Origin: Gnetum montanum
Taxonomy: Eukaryota > Streptophyta > Gnetopsida > Gnetales > Gnetaceae
Reading direction: 5' to 3'
Assembly (NCBI GenBank): GCA_015680685.1
Contig: MNCI01008960.1
Coordinates: 1,128-48,036, forward strand
Length of the DNA stretch: 46,909 nucleotides
Positions 1 through 10,813 of this stretch are shown here, piece after piece. The notes under the pieces were generated by a model. That model saw only the letters and a program-made list of their open reading frames with translations. It was not told the origin of the DNA and did no database searches. The position numbers and the translations under genes were made by a program. Position 1 is the stretch's first letter; each line of letters starts with the position of its first letter.

Positions 1-1245
1 AGAGGGTTTTGTTTTCTCGTGCGAGGTGGCTCATGTCTTGGTTGACCCTCACCAGTTGTTCTCTTGATTGGTGGATGCTTTCTTCTAGGATATTCTTCTA
101 TTTTTCCACAATGGTCAACCACATATTATCTGCAATGAGCTGTTTATTTTCTTCTTGGGCTACAGTGAGTGCCTTAACATGTGTATACATTTGAGCTTCT
201 ACTACTGAGGCATTTCACACTACTTTCTTTTTCTCATTTTCCATCTATTTGTTCTATTGAATTAACTAGTTCATTTGCTTTAACTTAAATTATTCCATCT
301 GGTTAGGCACAACGAATTGAATTGGGTCTCTACATTCGACCCTCAGGGTCACAAACTCTTGTTGTAGTTCGAGAAGTTTAGCTTCTGCATGCTTCACCTT
401 GGTCTTTACCATGACTAGTTTACCTTTAGTAGCAATCAATTTTGACTACATTGTAGTGACAATCACTTAGGATGTTAAAAAATGTTGTCATCACTTGTCT
501 AGTCTACAACAGTTGGTTGAGCACATCTTCATGTTCTATAAGAATCATTGAGATTCCAGCTAACATTTGAGCATCTCTGACTCTAGTTAGATCTATTGGT
601 TACACAATATGTATGTTGAAAGATTCTTTAATGTGATCAATGATCACCTCTAGTGCTTTCACTAAATCTTGGTGCTGCATTATCACAACTATGGCTCCTT
701 CTTTAGTCTCTCATACCACTTGGAGGGATGTAGCATTCCTAGAGATTGGTTGTGATCATTAGTCCCCTCCTCATGACTACAATGAGATTTGTCCACTCCT
801 AGGATCTACTGAAACTATGGGCCAAATGGCACTATTGATAACTTTTTAAACATTTGTCTCCTCCCTTGTTCCCTAGCTAATGATCTTTGCAATCTGTTGT
901 AGATGACTCATTGACAACCTATAATCCTATGGCAGCGATGGTGGGACTTGTTGTTGTTGCTACTACTGGCCACTAGGACTTGCTTTCTGTTGTTGTTCAG
1001 TTTGTGTGGTTTCTCTAGTGTGAGTTTGTTTCTCACCATAGCAAATGGGCCATAGTGGTGATGCATGAAGTTGTGTCTTTATTACTTTCATAACAAATTC
1101 CATGAATGGGCAAAAGTTCATTTCCACAATGACTATGGTTAGGATTTATTTTTCTTGGATAGCTTGGAGGCATTCTTGCAACAATGTGAGGTGTTGTCCT
1201 TATACTAGTGGTTTTGCTACCTCTCATTACATCAACTATCCAGTG
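1..1245 (-). pseudogene. ORF2 remnant of element H (same module as in element A)
   Basis: The minus strand here matches the plus-strand ORF2 of element A. For example, minus 690-500 aligns with 17450-17645, both containing a stretch encoding roughly VIIDHIKESFN followed by a region rich in ML, MT and HEDVL. The section around 900-760 matches 17225-17370. The frame is broken by several stops and small indels. A short open stretch at 1033-1227 contains Cys and His residues but no recognisable zinc knuckle. The product is unknown. In element A the full module is rich in predicted coiled coil. The 3' end of this copy lies outside the window. Confidence 0.65.
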
Positions 1246-2070
1246 GTAATAGTTTCCTAATGAATGCTAAAGGATTAGGCTTCCTACTCTGGATGTTCTT
1301 ATTCTTGTCCTCCTATTCGACCTCTACCTTGACCTATTTGTCTCTTACTTGTGGCCTTTTGCTCCTCTCTTTATGGCCATCTTCAATCAATCAAGGATTT
1401 GAAATTATTAAGGTGTTTTCATTTATTGTTAACAATTTCATACCTTACCCATACCCTTAGTTACATTAAGTTCTTAGTTCATAATGATTACAAAGTTAGT
1501 GAATTTTCAAAAAGTTACCCCATAAGTATTAATTTATTTATAACCCTTCATAGTTATCTAATTAATTCTTATTCATGGCTCATAATGATGGTTATGGTTC
1601 CTTATGAGTGTTGTTTAAGTATTCTAGCGTTAATATGATTAATATTTATTAAAAATTTTCAATTTTTTCTTCATATTTACCCTTAAAGTACCTTATGGGC
1701 ATTAGGGTTTTTTTTTTTGAAAAATTGGCTCATATTTTCATCACTAGCAGCCTGCTATGACTAAGATGAGCAATCTGGGGTCAAATAGATTTGAAAATCA
1801 TGAAAATTGGAGTGATAACATGCAAGTTATGGCTTGGTGAATCTAGGAGGCAAAGCTCGAATCAGAGAAGGAAAGTTGAAAATCTCCCTTAGGTGCAAAT
1901 GTGAGAAATGAAAAATTTGGCTAAAGTGTTTGGCTATTTAGAGTTTTTGTTGGATCTAATATTGGGGATCTAACATCAAGGATTCGATATCAAGGTGGCT
2001 CCAATATCGAAGAGGCCAAGAATTTTCATTTTTGAATGAGCTCTAAAGATGGAAAATGAATCTTGTTGAT
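1246..2070 (-). promoter_or_regulatory. ORF2 upstream region with LTR-like promoter block (element H)
   Basis: On the minus strand this matches 15845-16600 of element A. The 5' part (about 2010-1945) carries repeated GATAT/AATATTG-type words like those in the U3 of the Athila LTRs here. They are followed by a degenerate TATA-like CTAAATAGCC (plus 1932-1943), then a transcribed-leader-like stretch that includes a run of A bases (plus 1708-1722). This looks like an internal promoter for ORF2. The promoter role is inferred from similarity to the LTRs; no transcript is visible from sequence alone. Confidence 0.45.
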
Positions 2071-3520
2071 TGTCTAGAGGTTTGAAGTGTATTCAGAGGG
2101 TTTTGAATGATGGTTGATGCATATTTCTTGAAAACTTTGGCATAGATAGTATGTAAAGAAGGAATATCAACCTATGAAAGTTCATGAAGTTTTGATGAGA
2201 TGGATAATGAATTCATTGGTATAGAATGAAGTTATGTGATGTAAAGGGAATTTTTGATGACCATTTATTAGTGTTGGAAGGTTCAAGATGATGTGAAATT
2301 GTTGGACAAGTATAAGATACAATAGTTATACAAGTGGATCTTCCCCAAAGTAGGCTTTAGCCCTCCATGCGCTTGTATAACCACGCCTAATAGTGTCCTT
2401 AGGAACTTAAGGAGTTGAATGTAATGCATACCTATTAAGGAAAGTACTCATGTTAGTACCACCAAATTAGGAAAATGATTCTATGTTACATAAAACCACA
2501 AGTTATGATTATTTAAATAGTGAGATGAGATGGACTTAGAAGGGATTGCAAAAATTGAGACGTGAGGTATCTTACCATAGATATAATGAATTCTTGTGTT
2601 TTATTAGTGGTTAAAGTAATTATTAGCCTTTCTGTTCAAGATTCAAACCAAGTCTAGACCACATTCCAATGACATCACATTGTCTCATCTCTTGGAATTA
2701 CAATAGTAAGACTACCACTGTTGCAAGAAGTATTGTCGCTTGGTGTATTACCCAAGGGAGGTGTTTATTCATGGCACTTTTTTTATTTTTTAGATTTTTG
2801 AGAAGCTGCCTACCTTTCAGTGGGATCCCAAAAACTTATTTTATGCTCTTTTGTTTTTTATCTATGTTAACCTTACCAAAGGACTACTTTCAGGCATGGG
2901 TAACATGTCTTTCTAGTGACATGGTAAGACAAAACTTATTATAATCTTACTCTCATTTTTCATTAGATCTACAAGGATATAATACAACCTAGACAACATG
3001 ATAGAACTTAATAGAAGTAATCCAAGAGAGTCCACAAATCCCCTTGATGTCAGACCCTCTACATTCCCACTTGGTTCTTCACTTTTCAGTCCAGGCATAA
3101 TGATCACAAGTTTATTCTTAGTTATATGGTGAGAAGAATATCCTTATGGCCATGGTAAGAACCTCTTATTAATGGGATGGATGGTGTGGGCTTATTTTTC
3201 AAATAATCAGCCACTTATGACTTGATAAAATAGAGACATCTTCACTTTATTGGACTATATCTTGTCTTATTCATAGTGTGTTTTATTAATGATCAAAATT
3301 ATTCACAAAGAAAATGAAAATAAGTATGAAAAAGATGGTAAGAATTGGGAAAATATGTAAAGAATGAAAGATGTCAAAGAATGAAAAATCATTAAAGAAG
3401 TGAAAAATGTGGAAGCATATCAAAAATTGAAGTGAAAAAGTATAAAAAATGAAAAGGTATTAAAGAATGTGTAAAATGAAAAGAAAATAAAAATTCAGTG
3501 AAGTACCTAGGGTTCTAGAT
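2071..3520 (-). other. Non-coding spacer of element H
   Basis: No convincing reading frame. Parts resemble the post-integrase spacer of element E on the same strand. For example, plus 2340-2375, with CTTCCCCAAAGTAGGCTTTAG, matches 39325-39355, with CTCCCCAAAGCAGGCTCATG. The stretch 3300-3500 is A-rich low-complexity sequence with repeated AAAGAATGAAA-like words. The short open frames in this interval look accidental. Confidence 0.5.
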
Positions 3521-3523
3521 TGA

Positions 3524-3534
3524 CACCCCCATGA
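3524..3534 (-). other. Polypurine-tract-like motif in element H
   Basis: The minus strand reads TCATGGGGGTGT. The same core (TCATGGGGG) lies at 15577-15585 in element A and at two internal sites in element E, and near-identical forms precede the 3' LTRs of A and E. Here it is internal, where pol would normally end. Confidence 0.5.
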
Positions 3535-4007
3535 TTGAACTCATGGATGAGTATTCAGAAAATGCTCCTTAGATCTCCTGGATCATACACTCTAGGTGGT
3601 TCACTTCCCATCTTTAGTGATTTAACTTTTCAGTTATTGTCCCATGTAATCTTGATGGTAATGGAATCTTAATCGTTTAAGTTCCTATTTTCTTTTCCTA
3701 GCAGTGTATGATCATAGTTTAATATTTTTATTTTTGGATCCTTAGTTGGAGTTATTTTTTAGAATGGGAATTAATAAGTGAATCAAATTATTCCATGCAT
3801 ATTCTGGACAATTTAATGTTCTCAGTTGTTGGCCATGGGATGTCTTTTGGGTTACAGGTCCCTACACTTTCTTGTGCACACTTTTATTTTTCATTGTTGT
3901 TGTGGACTGGTATGATAACTATGTTGACATTCTAGAAGGTTGGTCCACAATTTCACCCTTGTTTATCAATAGTACTGCATAGAATCTGCTATGTATGTAT
4001 GGCCATG

Positions 4008-4090
4008 TGCTTGTCTTCCTTAGAGATTTCAATAGATAAATCTCTCATACTTCGCTTAACATCAACTATGATAAGCCATGTCCTCCCCAT
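4008..4090 (-). pseudogene. Protease C-terminal fragment of element H
   Basis: The minus-strand translation from 4090 begins MGRTWL and continues through RDLSIEISKE. This matches the end of the Athila-type retropepsin of element E (MGRAWL, then RDLSLEISKK). The N-terminal half of the same protease lies at 19974-20240, beyond element A. The two halves meet exactly at A's duplicated target site. It is a broken, non-functional gene. Confidence 0.75.
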
Positions 4091-4091
4091 G
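4087..4091. repeat. Target site duplication of element A, left copy (CCATG)
   Basis: CCATG directly precedes the TG start of A's 5' LTR. The same five bases follow the CA end of A's 3' LTR at 19969-19973. Both copies fall inside the protease frame of element H. Confidence 0.8.
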
Positions 4092-4216
4092 TGATGAGTC
4101 ATCATTGTGTTAGTCCCAATATTGGATACCTAATATTGAGGCTTCGATATCAAATACATGATATCGAGTTCCAAGAAACGATGTTGGATATCTGATATCA
4201 TCTCTTTCGTGCTAGC

Positions 4217-4226
4217 CTATAAATAC
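4217..4226 (+). promoter_or_regulatory. TATA box in element A 5' LTR
   Basis: CCTATAAATAC lies just downstream of the GATATC-rich block. The same arrangement recurs in the 3' LTR (19232-19242). Confidence 0.6.
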
Positions 4227-4378
4227 AACACTTGGGTGCATGGTTGGGAGAGAGTTTTAGTTGTCAATTTTGATAGTCTTTCTTGGATTTCTAAATTCAA
4301 GTTTTGTTAGTCCCAGTGCATGCCCATGGTGTGATGTTTGTGATTATACGACAGGTTACATGATTGGAAATAAAGATC

Positions 4379-4383
4379 GTGAT
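4379..4383. repeat. Target site duplication of T2, left copy (GTGAT)
   Basis: GTGAT precedes the TG start of T2. ATGAT follows its CA end at 12399-12403, one mismatch. Element A's uninterrupted 3' LTR reads ATCGTGATTACTTC at the equivalent place, which confirms the join. Confidence 0.8.
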
Positions 4384-4974
4384 TGAAACACCACAAAATT
4401 TTAGGTCTTGGCATCTTGTTTGCAAATTTGGTTAAGTGTCAAAATAGCGTCTATCATTCTGACTACACTTCCATTATGCCTATTGTACATTGTATACCTT
4501 CTAAGACCCTTTTGAAGTTAACTATGTCCTCATTTGGGATAGTGTTCCATTTCTCTCTCTTGTTTCTAGCATTTTCTTGCATTTTTCTTGTGTATTTTCA
4601 CACTTTTTCACATGTCGTCATGCTGTACTACGCTTGGGTGGTAGTCTCTATGGGTTAACACTCTTATTTCGGTCTAAACCCTTAGCTCCACTCAGCCCCA
4701 TTTCGTTGCTACACTCTACACTTAGCACCACGAAACACTGCTTTGACACTTAGCATCATTTCACGTTACTTAGATTTGCATTTTGGCTAACCACGCCACC
4801 CCCTAGTTGCACCCACCACCTTGATTGCAAATGGCAAAGTCCCTATTTGATTGACAAGACTATTTAGGACAATCCACCTCTTTTTGCAGCAAGGCCCTCA
4901 TGCATAGGTGGGGTTGAGGCTATGCGTTCGTTGATCCTCAATGATTCTAGCCACCAATGTTTTCAGTCATTACA
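4384..4974 (+). repeat. T2 5' LTR (internally deleted)
   Basis: 591 bp against about 1585 bp for the 3' LTR. The first 60 bp match the start of the 3' LTR (CAAATTTGG then AAGTGTCAAAAT). From about 4460 the match jumps to about 11890 in the 3' LTR. Roughly 1 kb, including the TATA box, is therefore missing. It ends CAGTCATTACA at 4974. Confidence 0.8.
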
Positions 4975-4980
4975 GCTTTT

Positions 4981-4998
4981 TGGCACTAGAAGGAGGGC
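4981..4998 (+). other. T2 primer-binding-site-like sequence
   Basis: TGGCACTAGAAGGAGGGC sits seven bases after the 5' LTR end. T1 has TGGCGCTAGAAGGAAGGC in the same place on the minus strand. I could not assign the tRNA with confidence. It differs from the tRNA-Asp-type site of the Athila elements. Confidence 0.55.
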
Positions 4999-5130
4999 CT
5001 CACCATTTCCTTCTACATTTTTTGATTGGCCTTAACCAAAACTTTAGATGCTCTAGAGAGTGTAACAAGTTCTCAGAGCATAGCAAGCTCCAGCGTAGCG
5101 AGTGTAGCACCAAAGTTAACCATTTTCAGT

Positions 5131-5415
5131 AGTTTTCATACTTAGCATTTTTTTTTTGCATTTTTATACTAAGCATTTTTTTTGCATTTTCATACTTAGC
5201 ATTTTTTTTGCATTTTTACACTTAGCATTTTTTCTGCATTTTCATACTTAGCCAAATTTTCTATACTTTTACACTTAGTTAATTTTTTGCAGTTTCCATA
5301 CTTAGTCATTTTTCTACATTTTTACACTTAGCCGTTTTTCTACATTTTTATACTTAGCCATTTTTCTATTATCGGTAGACTTAGTCATTTTTTTGTAGTT
5401 TTCAAAGTTAGCCTC
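5131..5415 (+). repeat. 26-bp tandem repeat array in T2 leader
   Basis: About eleven units with a consensus near ACTTAGCATTTTTTTGCATTTTCAT. The CTTAG word (with small variants) starts near 5141, 5168, 5195, 5221, 5246, 5274, 5301, 5327, 5352, 5379 and 5405, giving a period of 25-28 bp. It lies between the primer site and gag. No coding capacity is evident. Confidence 0.8.
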
Positions 5416-5439
5416 TTTTTTTTCAGACAACAACTCTTA

Positions 5440-7905
5440 CAACTCAATCTGTGAACATGAATCTAGATCAACCTTCCATGTTAGTGTCTAAACACATTTG
5501 ACACCAAGATCCATCCAAAGCATGCTGCACTAAGCCATGAAAAATACAATTTTGTTTGTACTAAAATCCAAGTAGGATTACTAGTGGATCACCTCAACCT
5601 AGAGGCAAAACAAGACTACGAACGAGTCCATTGGGAGGGACAGGAGTACAACCCCTCCTTGTTTAAAATAATTCCACTCATGGGGTCTTATCACTAGCTA
5701 TTGTTCCAACTCATCCATGCAAACGAGAATGATGAAGGAACAACCTACGAGAAAGCCTCATAGGAGGAAGAAGATTAGTTCAAGGCCTACGCCAAACGTA
5801 AGAGCCCCCTTTACACCATCTTCCAAAACCACTCCCTAGTACAACCACTCCTTAGTTTAGTCTACCCATCCTCTTCGAGATGGTGACTATGCCAATTCAA
5901 CCTTCCTTACAAGCTACCATTGCATTTGCCCAACCCTATGCTCATGCAAGGGCCACCTCCCAACCCTAGATGATTTAGGCATCCCACATCCTGCTTGTCT
6001 CATCGACGTCCACAACATCCATCCAACCCACTCATGTGTGGCCTACCTTGGTCACCATGTCCATCGCTCAACTGATGCATCAACTAAACCCATCCACTAT
6101 GATGTTAAACTGGCAATGACCATATGCTACAACGTTAAACTAGCAACGCCCATCCACTACAATGTTAAATTGACAAACTTCACAACCAAAAATCTGACCC
6201 TAAACCATATGACCAACATAAGCCCAGCTAATACAACTGGCTAGCACATCCCCAAGCTTGGATTTGGCATTCTAGTTGATCCAAGGCTTGAATGGGGAGA
6301 TCAACTAACTTACAGCTACCTCCTCCAACATTGTCAAGGTGGTGGACTTCTACCAGGATGATCCCATAAGTCCTACAGTACCACCTCTAACTCTTGGTCA
6401 TATTTTGATTCAAGTGCCTGCTCTATCAAGCCTAGCCACACACCATCATGCATGTGTTCCCCATGTCACTCATTGTCAAGGCCTTAGACTAGTATTGCAT
6501 GCTACCTAAGGCCTCAATCTCTTCTTTGGAGGATCTCATAAGCTAGTTTGTGACACGCTTCAAGTACAACCTAAAGCTTAAAGCAACCCTCAACTAGATG
6601 AGAATGGGCCCTTAGAGCCTATGCCAAAATTCCTCCAATGCTGGAATGCTGTATTGAGTGAAATGCATGAACCCCTAGCAGAGACACACCTACTGGCCAT
6701 CTTCAAGGGTGTAGTGAATGACTTCATCAAGTTCAAATTGTATTAATTGGCCCCAAAGTCTCTTAGCCAAGCCTTTGCCCAAACAAAGGGCATAAAGGAG
6801 GCAGCCCAAGCTAGTAATGACCCAGCCTACGTGGCCTATAGAAACCAACATGCACATAAGCAAAATGAATAGTGGAAATAGTGGTCGTAAGCACAAAAGT
6901 AACCAACTAGGTCCCAATGGCTAAGTAGCCCAAGGCCTTAGCTCACAAAGTTACCAACTCTGGCACCAACTTACCTACATTGGTAGGGGCAACTCAAGGT
7001 CCAACTTTGAGACCAAGGATTTCTGAAAGTATACACCACTACCAATGGAACCCTCTAAATTTCTAGAGCAACTCTTGAAAGCTGGGAAAATCCAACACAA
7101 ACAAGTATCAGAAATTACCTGCCAACGACATGAAAATTACTGCAAACTACTAAGGAACCCCACCTCAATAGTATCGAATGAGCCCTCAATCCCACAACAT
7201 TTCAAGCTAGACCAATACTATCATTACCACCAGATGTATGGTCATAGTATGAACAACTATTGTGCTTTGCAAGACAACCTACAAATAATGATAGAATGGG
7301 GCCAACTAATGCTAGACGCAATGAGCCAATCCAATGCAGATGACATCCCTTACGTCATAAACTCCAGCAGCGTAGGTGGAAAGTCTAAACTTGTGTAACA
7401 ACCTTTTGTGAATTGTGTGCCTCCTAGCAAGGCAAGGATCCCCTCGGCCTCCACAAGCAAGAGGCCTCCCTTTGTTATCAAAGTGCTACCTGGGCACCCA
7501 CAACACCCTTTATGGTCAAGGTCCCATAGCAACCATCCACTAAGACATTAAACTAACATGATGTAGTAACAACAACCACTAAGAAACCTTTCATCATCAA
7601 GGTGCCACAACAAGTTGGCCCTGCAACAACTCCTAAGCCACCATTTTTCATAAGGATGCCACAACGTGATGGCCCCTCACCTACCTAAAGCCTAATAGTG
7701 GGCAATGTCTCGATCCCTCCTCCTTTAAGGGTCAATCCCACTAGCAACTTGGGTAGGCCTACCAAATGGCAATGCAAGAGGACAAATAAGCACATTGCAA
7801 CCCCCATGGCCAAAGCAAAGGCCATAACCAACAAGCAACAACTGAGCACTAGGGCCCCTGCCCCCAAGCAAGGCAAGCAACCCAAGTTCAAGTCCCCTCC
7901 ATGAG
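5440..7905 (+). pseudogene. T2 gag polyprotein (decayed)
   Basis: gag would form the capsid and nucleocapsid. The region is recognisable by alignment with T1. DFYQDDPISP is at 6350-6378. A capsid stretch (MSLIVKALD, then FVTRFKYNLK) is at 6469-6590, and LLAIFKGVVNDFIKFKLY is near 6690-6745. A zinc-knuckle-like YHYHQMYGHSMNNYCAL is at 7219-7269. Several Trp and Gln positions of T1 are TAG here, for example MSLIVKALD followed by a stop where T1 has Trp. The longest open piece is 7045-7398. The part before 6300 is poorly conserved, so its start is uncertain. After 7400 there is a low-complexity Pro/Lys-rich linker, as in T1. Confidence 0.7.
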
Positions 7906-7924
7906 AGATTTGTCTCTTAACCTA

Positions 7925-8820
7925 CATGGAGGAAGTTAAGGCCAACACAAAGACCGATGACAAAGACTTTGTAGTTGCTCAAGCAAAAGAACACAACATT
8001 AAGCTTGTACGACCTGGTCATGACCTCATCTACTCACCGCTAAGCATTGGTCTGGATGTTGGCCTTCATTCCTATTATGGAGGACATCCCTATAGATGAG
8101 AACACCATCCATGCAATGATGTTGCCCCCTACACCACAGGAATCAAGTTCAACATCCCTAATGTTTTGCGATGATGTAGACAAGGTCAACTACAAACAAG
8201 GAGAGGGTACTACAACTCCACTGTCCATTAGCATACATGTTGGGCAATGCATCATTTGTAGAGTGCATGTTGATGATGGTGCAACAACAAACGTAGTCCT
8301 GTACTCTATCATCAATAAGCTAGGCCTGGCAGATGAAATTAGGCCAACCAAAACTGCATGTCTAAAATCCTTCAATGAATTATGCATCACCATTAGGAGT
8401 ACAATCAACTTAGCCTTCGTGGCAGGAGAGCAATTCCTTACTAGTTTAGATTTCACTGTTATAGAGGATATGCCAGGCTTCAACCTGATGCTAGGCAAGC
8501 CTTGGCTAGCATAACTATGGGTTGTCTCCTCTTCCATCCATCAAGAAATCCACCTTTTGTACGAAAGTGGTCAAGTTATCATCTACGGTGATAATGTCCC
8601 CCCTCTGGCTACCCACAACATAGACATGGAGTAAGTGTTGGAGGTGGAGTTTCTTAGTGGTACACCTGTGGCAACCAACAAAACACCTAAGGCTAACACA
8701 CCCAAATGAGTGGTTGAAGCCAATAGCCTTGTAGAGGATCGTAAGCCTTATGTGCCCCCTAATCCTCACCCAGTTGAGAAGCAACTATGTGACCAAGAAT
8801 TTTCCTTAGCCAAAAACATG
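7925..8820 (+). pseudogene. T2 retropepsin-like protease (decayed)
   Basis: An aspartic protease of retroelement type would cleave the gag polyprotein. The open piece 8047-8514 contains RVHVDDGATTNVV around 8260-8298 in the position of the active-site D-S/T-G, and GFNLMLGKPWLA near the end, matching the ILGRPWL signature of Ty3/gypsy proteases. A stop follows WLA. The same frame continues WVVSSSIHQEIHL, as in T1, and then YVPPNPHPVEKQL, the counterpart of T1's last residues. No RT follows. Confidence 0.75.
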
Positions 8821-10106
8821 CTAAGCGCTTGCTTACTCCTTACCTTCATAGGCCATGCATTTTTTATTTTTTCTTGCATTGAATTTATTCATGCATTTAC
8901 ATTTCACATGCTTACCTAGTTTACACACTAATTCACTTTGTTTATGCATTTCTACTTTGTTTACACATTCATCCACTTAGCTTACACATTGCATTTGAAA
9001 AACATCAAAAAACATATAAAAAAACATAAAACTATAAAAACACATGGTCCAAAAGGCCTTAAACTAGACCACAGCCTGGAATAGCCTAGAATTATTGCTT
9101 TTTGCATTGCTTTCTTTTCATTTGTACATTTTAACTCGGTTTACGATAGGTGCTGCTTGATGTTGTTGTTTTTTTTTCTAGTCGATTTTTGTAGGATCTT
9201 GTAAGCACATAGCATGACTACGCATGTAGCATCACACCTCACATAAGCAAGGTAAGCACTCGTCTACCATGATGCAAAAAATTGGCATAGATAGTCTGCT
9301 ATAACTATAAACTAGCATAGCACGTCTTTGGGCTACAACATTAAACTGGCATCCACAGCTTGTTCTTGGGTCATGATGTTAAATTGGCATAACAGCTTGT
9401 TTGCTATGACGTTAAACTGACACACAGTAGTCTGCTAGGACTGTAAACTAGCACTCCACGATCTACCAAGACCTTAAACTAGGTTCGCACACTCACAGCA
9501 TCATCGCCTCCCACCATTCTATTAATCTTTTGGAGCACCTACCATTGGTGCGGCCTTTGGAGAACTTGCAACATCATCACTTGGCACTTTCACCGACTTC
9601 TTGAGCACTTACAATTGGCACAACATTTGACACATTTTTAACATCTTAATATCCAACACTTTCAACATCTTTAGATCTAACATTTGCATTTGCATTTTAT
9701 GTTGTGTGGTTTTCTTGTCTTCTCAGAGTTGTGTTTGCAAGATGAAGCCCTAGAGGCGGTTGTGCAAAGACACATCTTATCGCAGCGACAAATCGCCACA
9801 ACACTTTGATGTGCATGATTGGACTAGGTAAGCCACTCAGGAGTGTACATCCCCCTCATCCCATTATAGTTTAGGCACATCCACTCCTTCATCCCAATAG
9901 CCTCTATTCCCCTACATACTCATGATTGCACATTCCTATGATGCATATGGCATTCCCCTCACATCAATCATAGAATCCATGGTAGACGTAACATAGCTCA
10001 TCCCATGGGGAGCCTATGTTGGTTGGTTAAGGCCCAAGTAGATGTAACGTAACTTATCTCGAGGAGGAAACACCTATCCTACAGATGCGATGTGGTTTCA
10101 TAGACA
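8821..10106 (+). other. T2 3' untranslated region with short diverged repeats
   Basis: Non-coding. Between about 9290 and 9490 a word like (G)TTAAACTGGCA recurs at roughly 40-bp spacing (CTATAAACTAGCA, CATTAAACTGGCA, TGTTAAATTGGCA, CGTTAAACTGACA, TGTAAACTAGCA, CTTAAACTAGG). Near 9058, AAGGCCTTAAACTAG resembles the complement of the three repeats at 30366-30560 in T1. The interval 10240-10320 is A-rich. No sign of the antisense gene of T1 was found here. Confidence 0.55.
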
Positions 10107-10772
10107 CGATGTGGTTGCACAGACATGATGCATTGCACAGATGCAATGTGGTTGCATCAAAATAAAGTCCATCTACTTGATGGCCCACACCTTCTAGCTA
10201 GCAATTAGTAGTAAGTTGAACCCAATGAGGGTTTTCCTCGTAGCAAAGTAAAGAAAAAAAGTAAAACAAAAAAAGAAAAGAAAAAAGAAAGATCAAAAAA
10301 GAAAAAAAAAAGAGAATGGGGAAAAGCACATCCCTAAGCAAATTGATAACACTGTAGCTTCACAACCAACCTAGCCTTTGATTGACTTTAACTCTCTCAT
10401 AAGCACTCCAACGAGAGGNCAGTGACCATGGCATGAAGTGGCTTATCCTTGAAATGTTGACCTCTCATCGGAGTGCTTATGAGAGAGTTAAAGTCAATCC
10501 AAGGCTAGGCTGGTTGTGAAGCTACAGTGTTATCAATTTGCTTAGGGATGTGCTTTTTCCCATTCTCTTTTTTTTTTCTTTTTTGATCTTTCTTTTTTCT
10601 TTTCTTTTTTTGTTTTACTTTTTTTCTTTACTTTGCTACGAGGAAAACCCTCATTGGGTTCAACTTACTACTAATTGCTAGCTAGAAGGTGTGGGCCATC
10701 AAGTAGATGGACTTTATTTTGATGCAACCACATTGCATCTGTGCAATGCATCATGTCTGTGCAACCACATCG
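10107..10772. repeat. Large inverted repeat bounded by single N bases (likely assembly artefact)
   Basis: Arms 10107-10418 and 10461-10772 are both 312 bp and are reverse complements with only a few mismatches. The 42-base spacer begins with N at 10419, and another N follows the right arm at 10773. A symmetric palindrome delimited by N bases points to a misplaced or flipped contig piece rather than biology. A few arm mismatches leave open that it derives from two genomic copies. Confidence 0.8.
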
Positions 10773-10797
10773 NACTCGGGTCACTTCTCCATATGTC

Positions 10798-10813
10798 AAC
10801 AAAGAGGGGCTAT
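10798..10813 (+). other. T2 polypurine tract region
   Basis: CAACAAAGAGGGGCTAT lies immediately before the 3' LTR start (TGAAAAATCACAAAA at 10814). The purine run AAAGAGGGG is the expected plus-strand primer site. Confidence 0.5.

Larger units (their letters stand above)
1..4091 (-). mobile_element. Element H, 3' part: decayed minus-strand Athila-type retrotransposon
   Basis: This is the downstream part of a minus-strand Athila-type element whose protease is split by element A. Read on the minus strand from 4091, the protein runs MGRTWL...RDLSIEISK, which continues the protease that ends at 19974 on the other side of A. Element E has the same order of residues (MGRAWL...RDLSLEISK). After the protease, RT and integrase are missing. 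About 550 bp later there is a purine-rich ATGGGGG motif, then spacer, a U3-like promoter block and an ORF2 remnant that runs off the window edge. Reading frames are heavily broken. The identification rests on similarity to elements A and E within this window. Confidence 0.75.
4092..4383 (+). repeat. Element A 5' LTR, first part (U3 and promoter)
   Basis: Starts TGATGAGTCATCATTGTG and aligns closely with the 3' LTR from 19109. It contains a cluster of AATATTGGAT / CGATATC words (about 4128-4200) and a TATA box, CCTATAAATAC, at 4217-4226. The LTR is cut at 4383 by T2 and resumes at 12404. The total LTR is about 858 bp. Confidence 0.85.

Noticed and set aside
3830-3960. Plus-strand stretch reading WPWDVFWVTGPYT... 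VVVDWYDNYVD, loosely like an integrase core
   Set aside because: The minus strand continues the H protease on the same DNA just beside it, no other integrase motif is present, and the match is weak.
5131-5415. CRISPR-like array
   Set aside because: Units are head-to-tail with no unique spacers, and the context is a plant retrotransposon.
9732-9832. Possible mini-exon in T2 (TTCTTGTCTTCTCAG acceptor, then ACTAG|GTAAGCC donor)
   Set aside because: A stop codon lies a few residues after its ATG and no flanking exons could be found.
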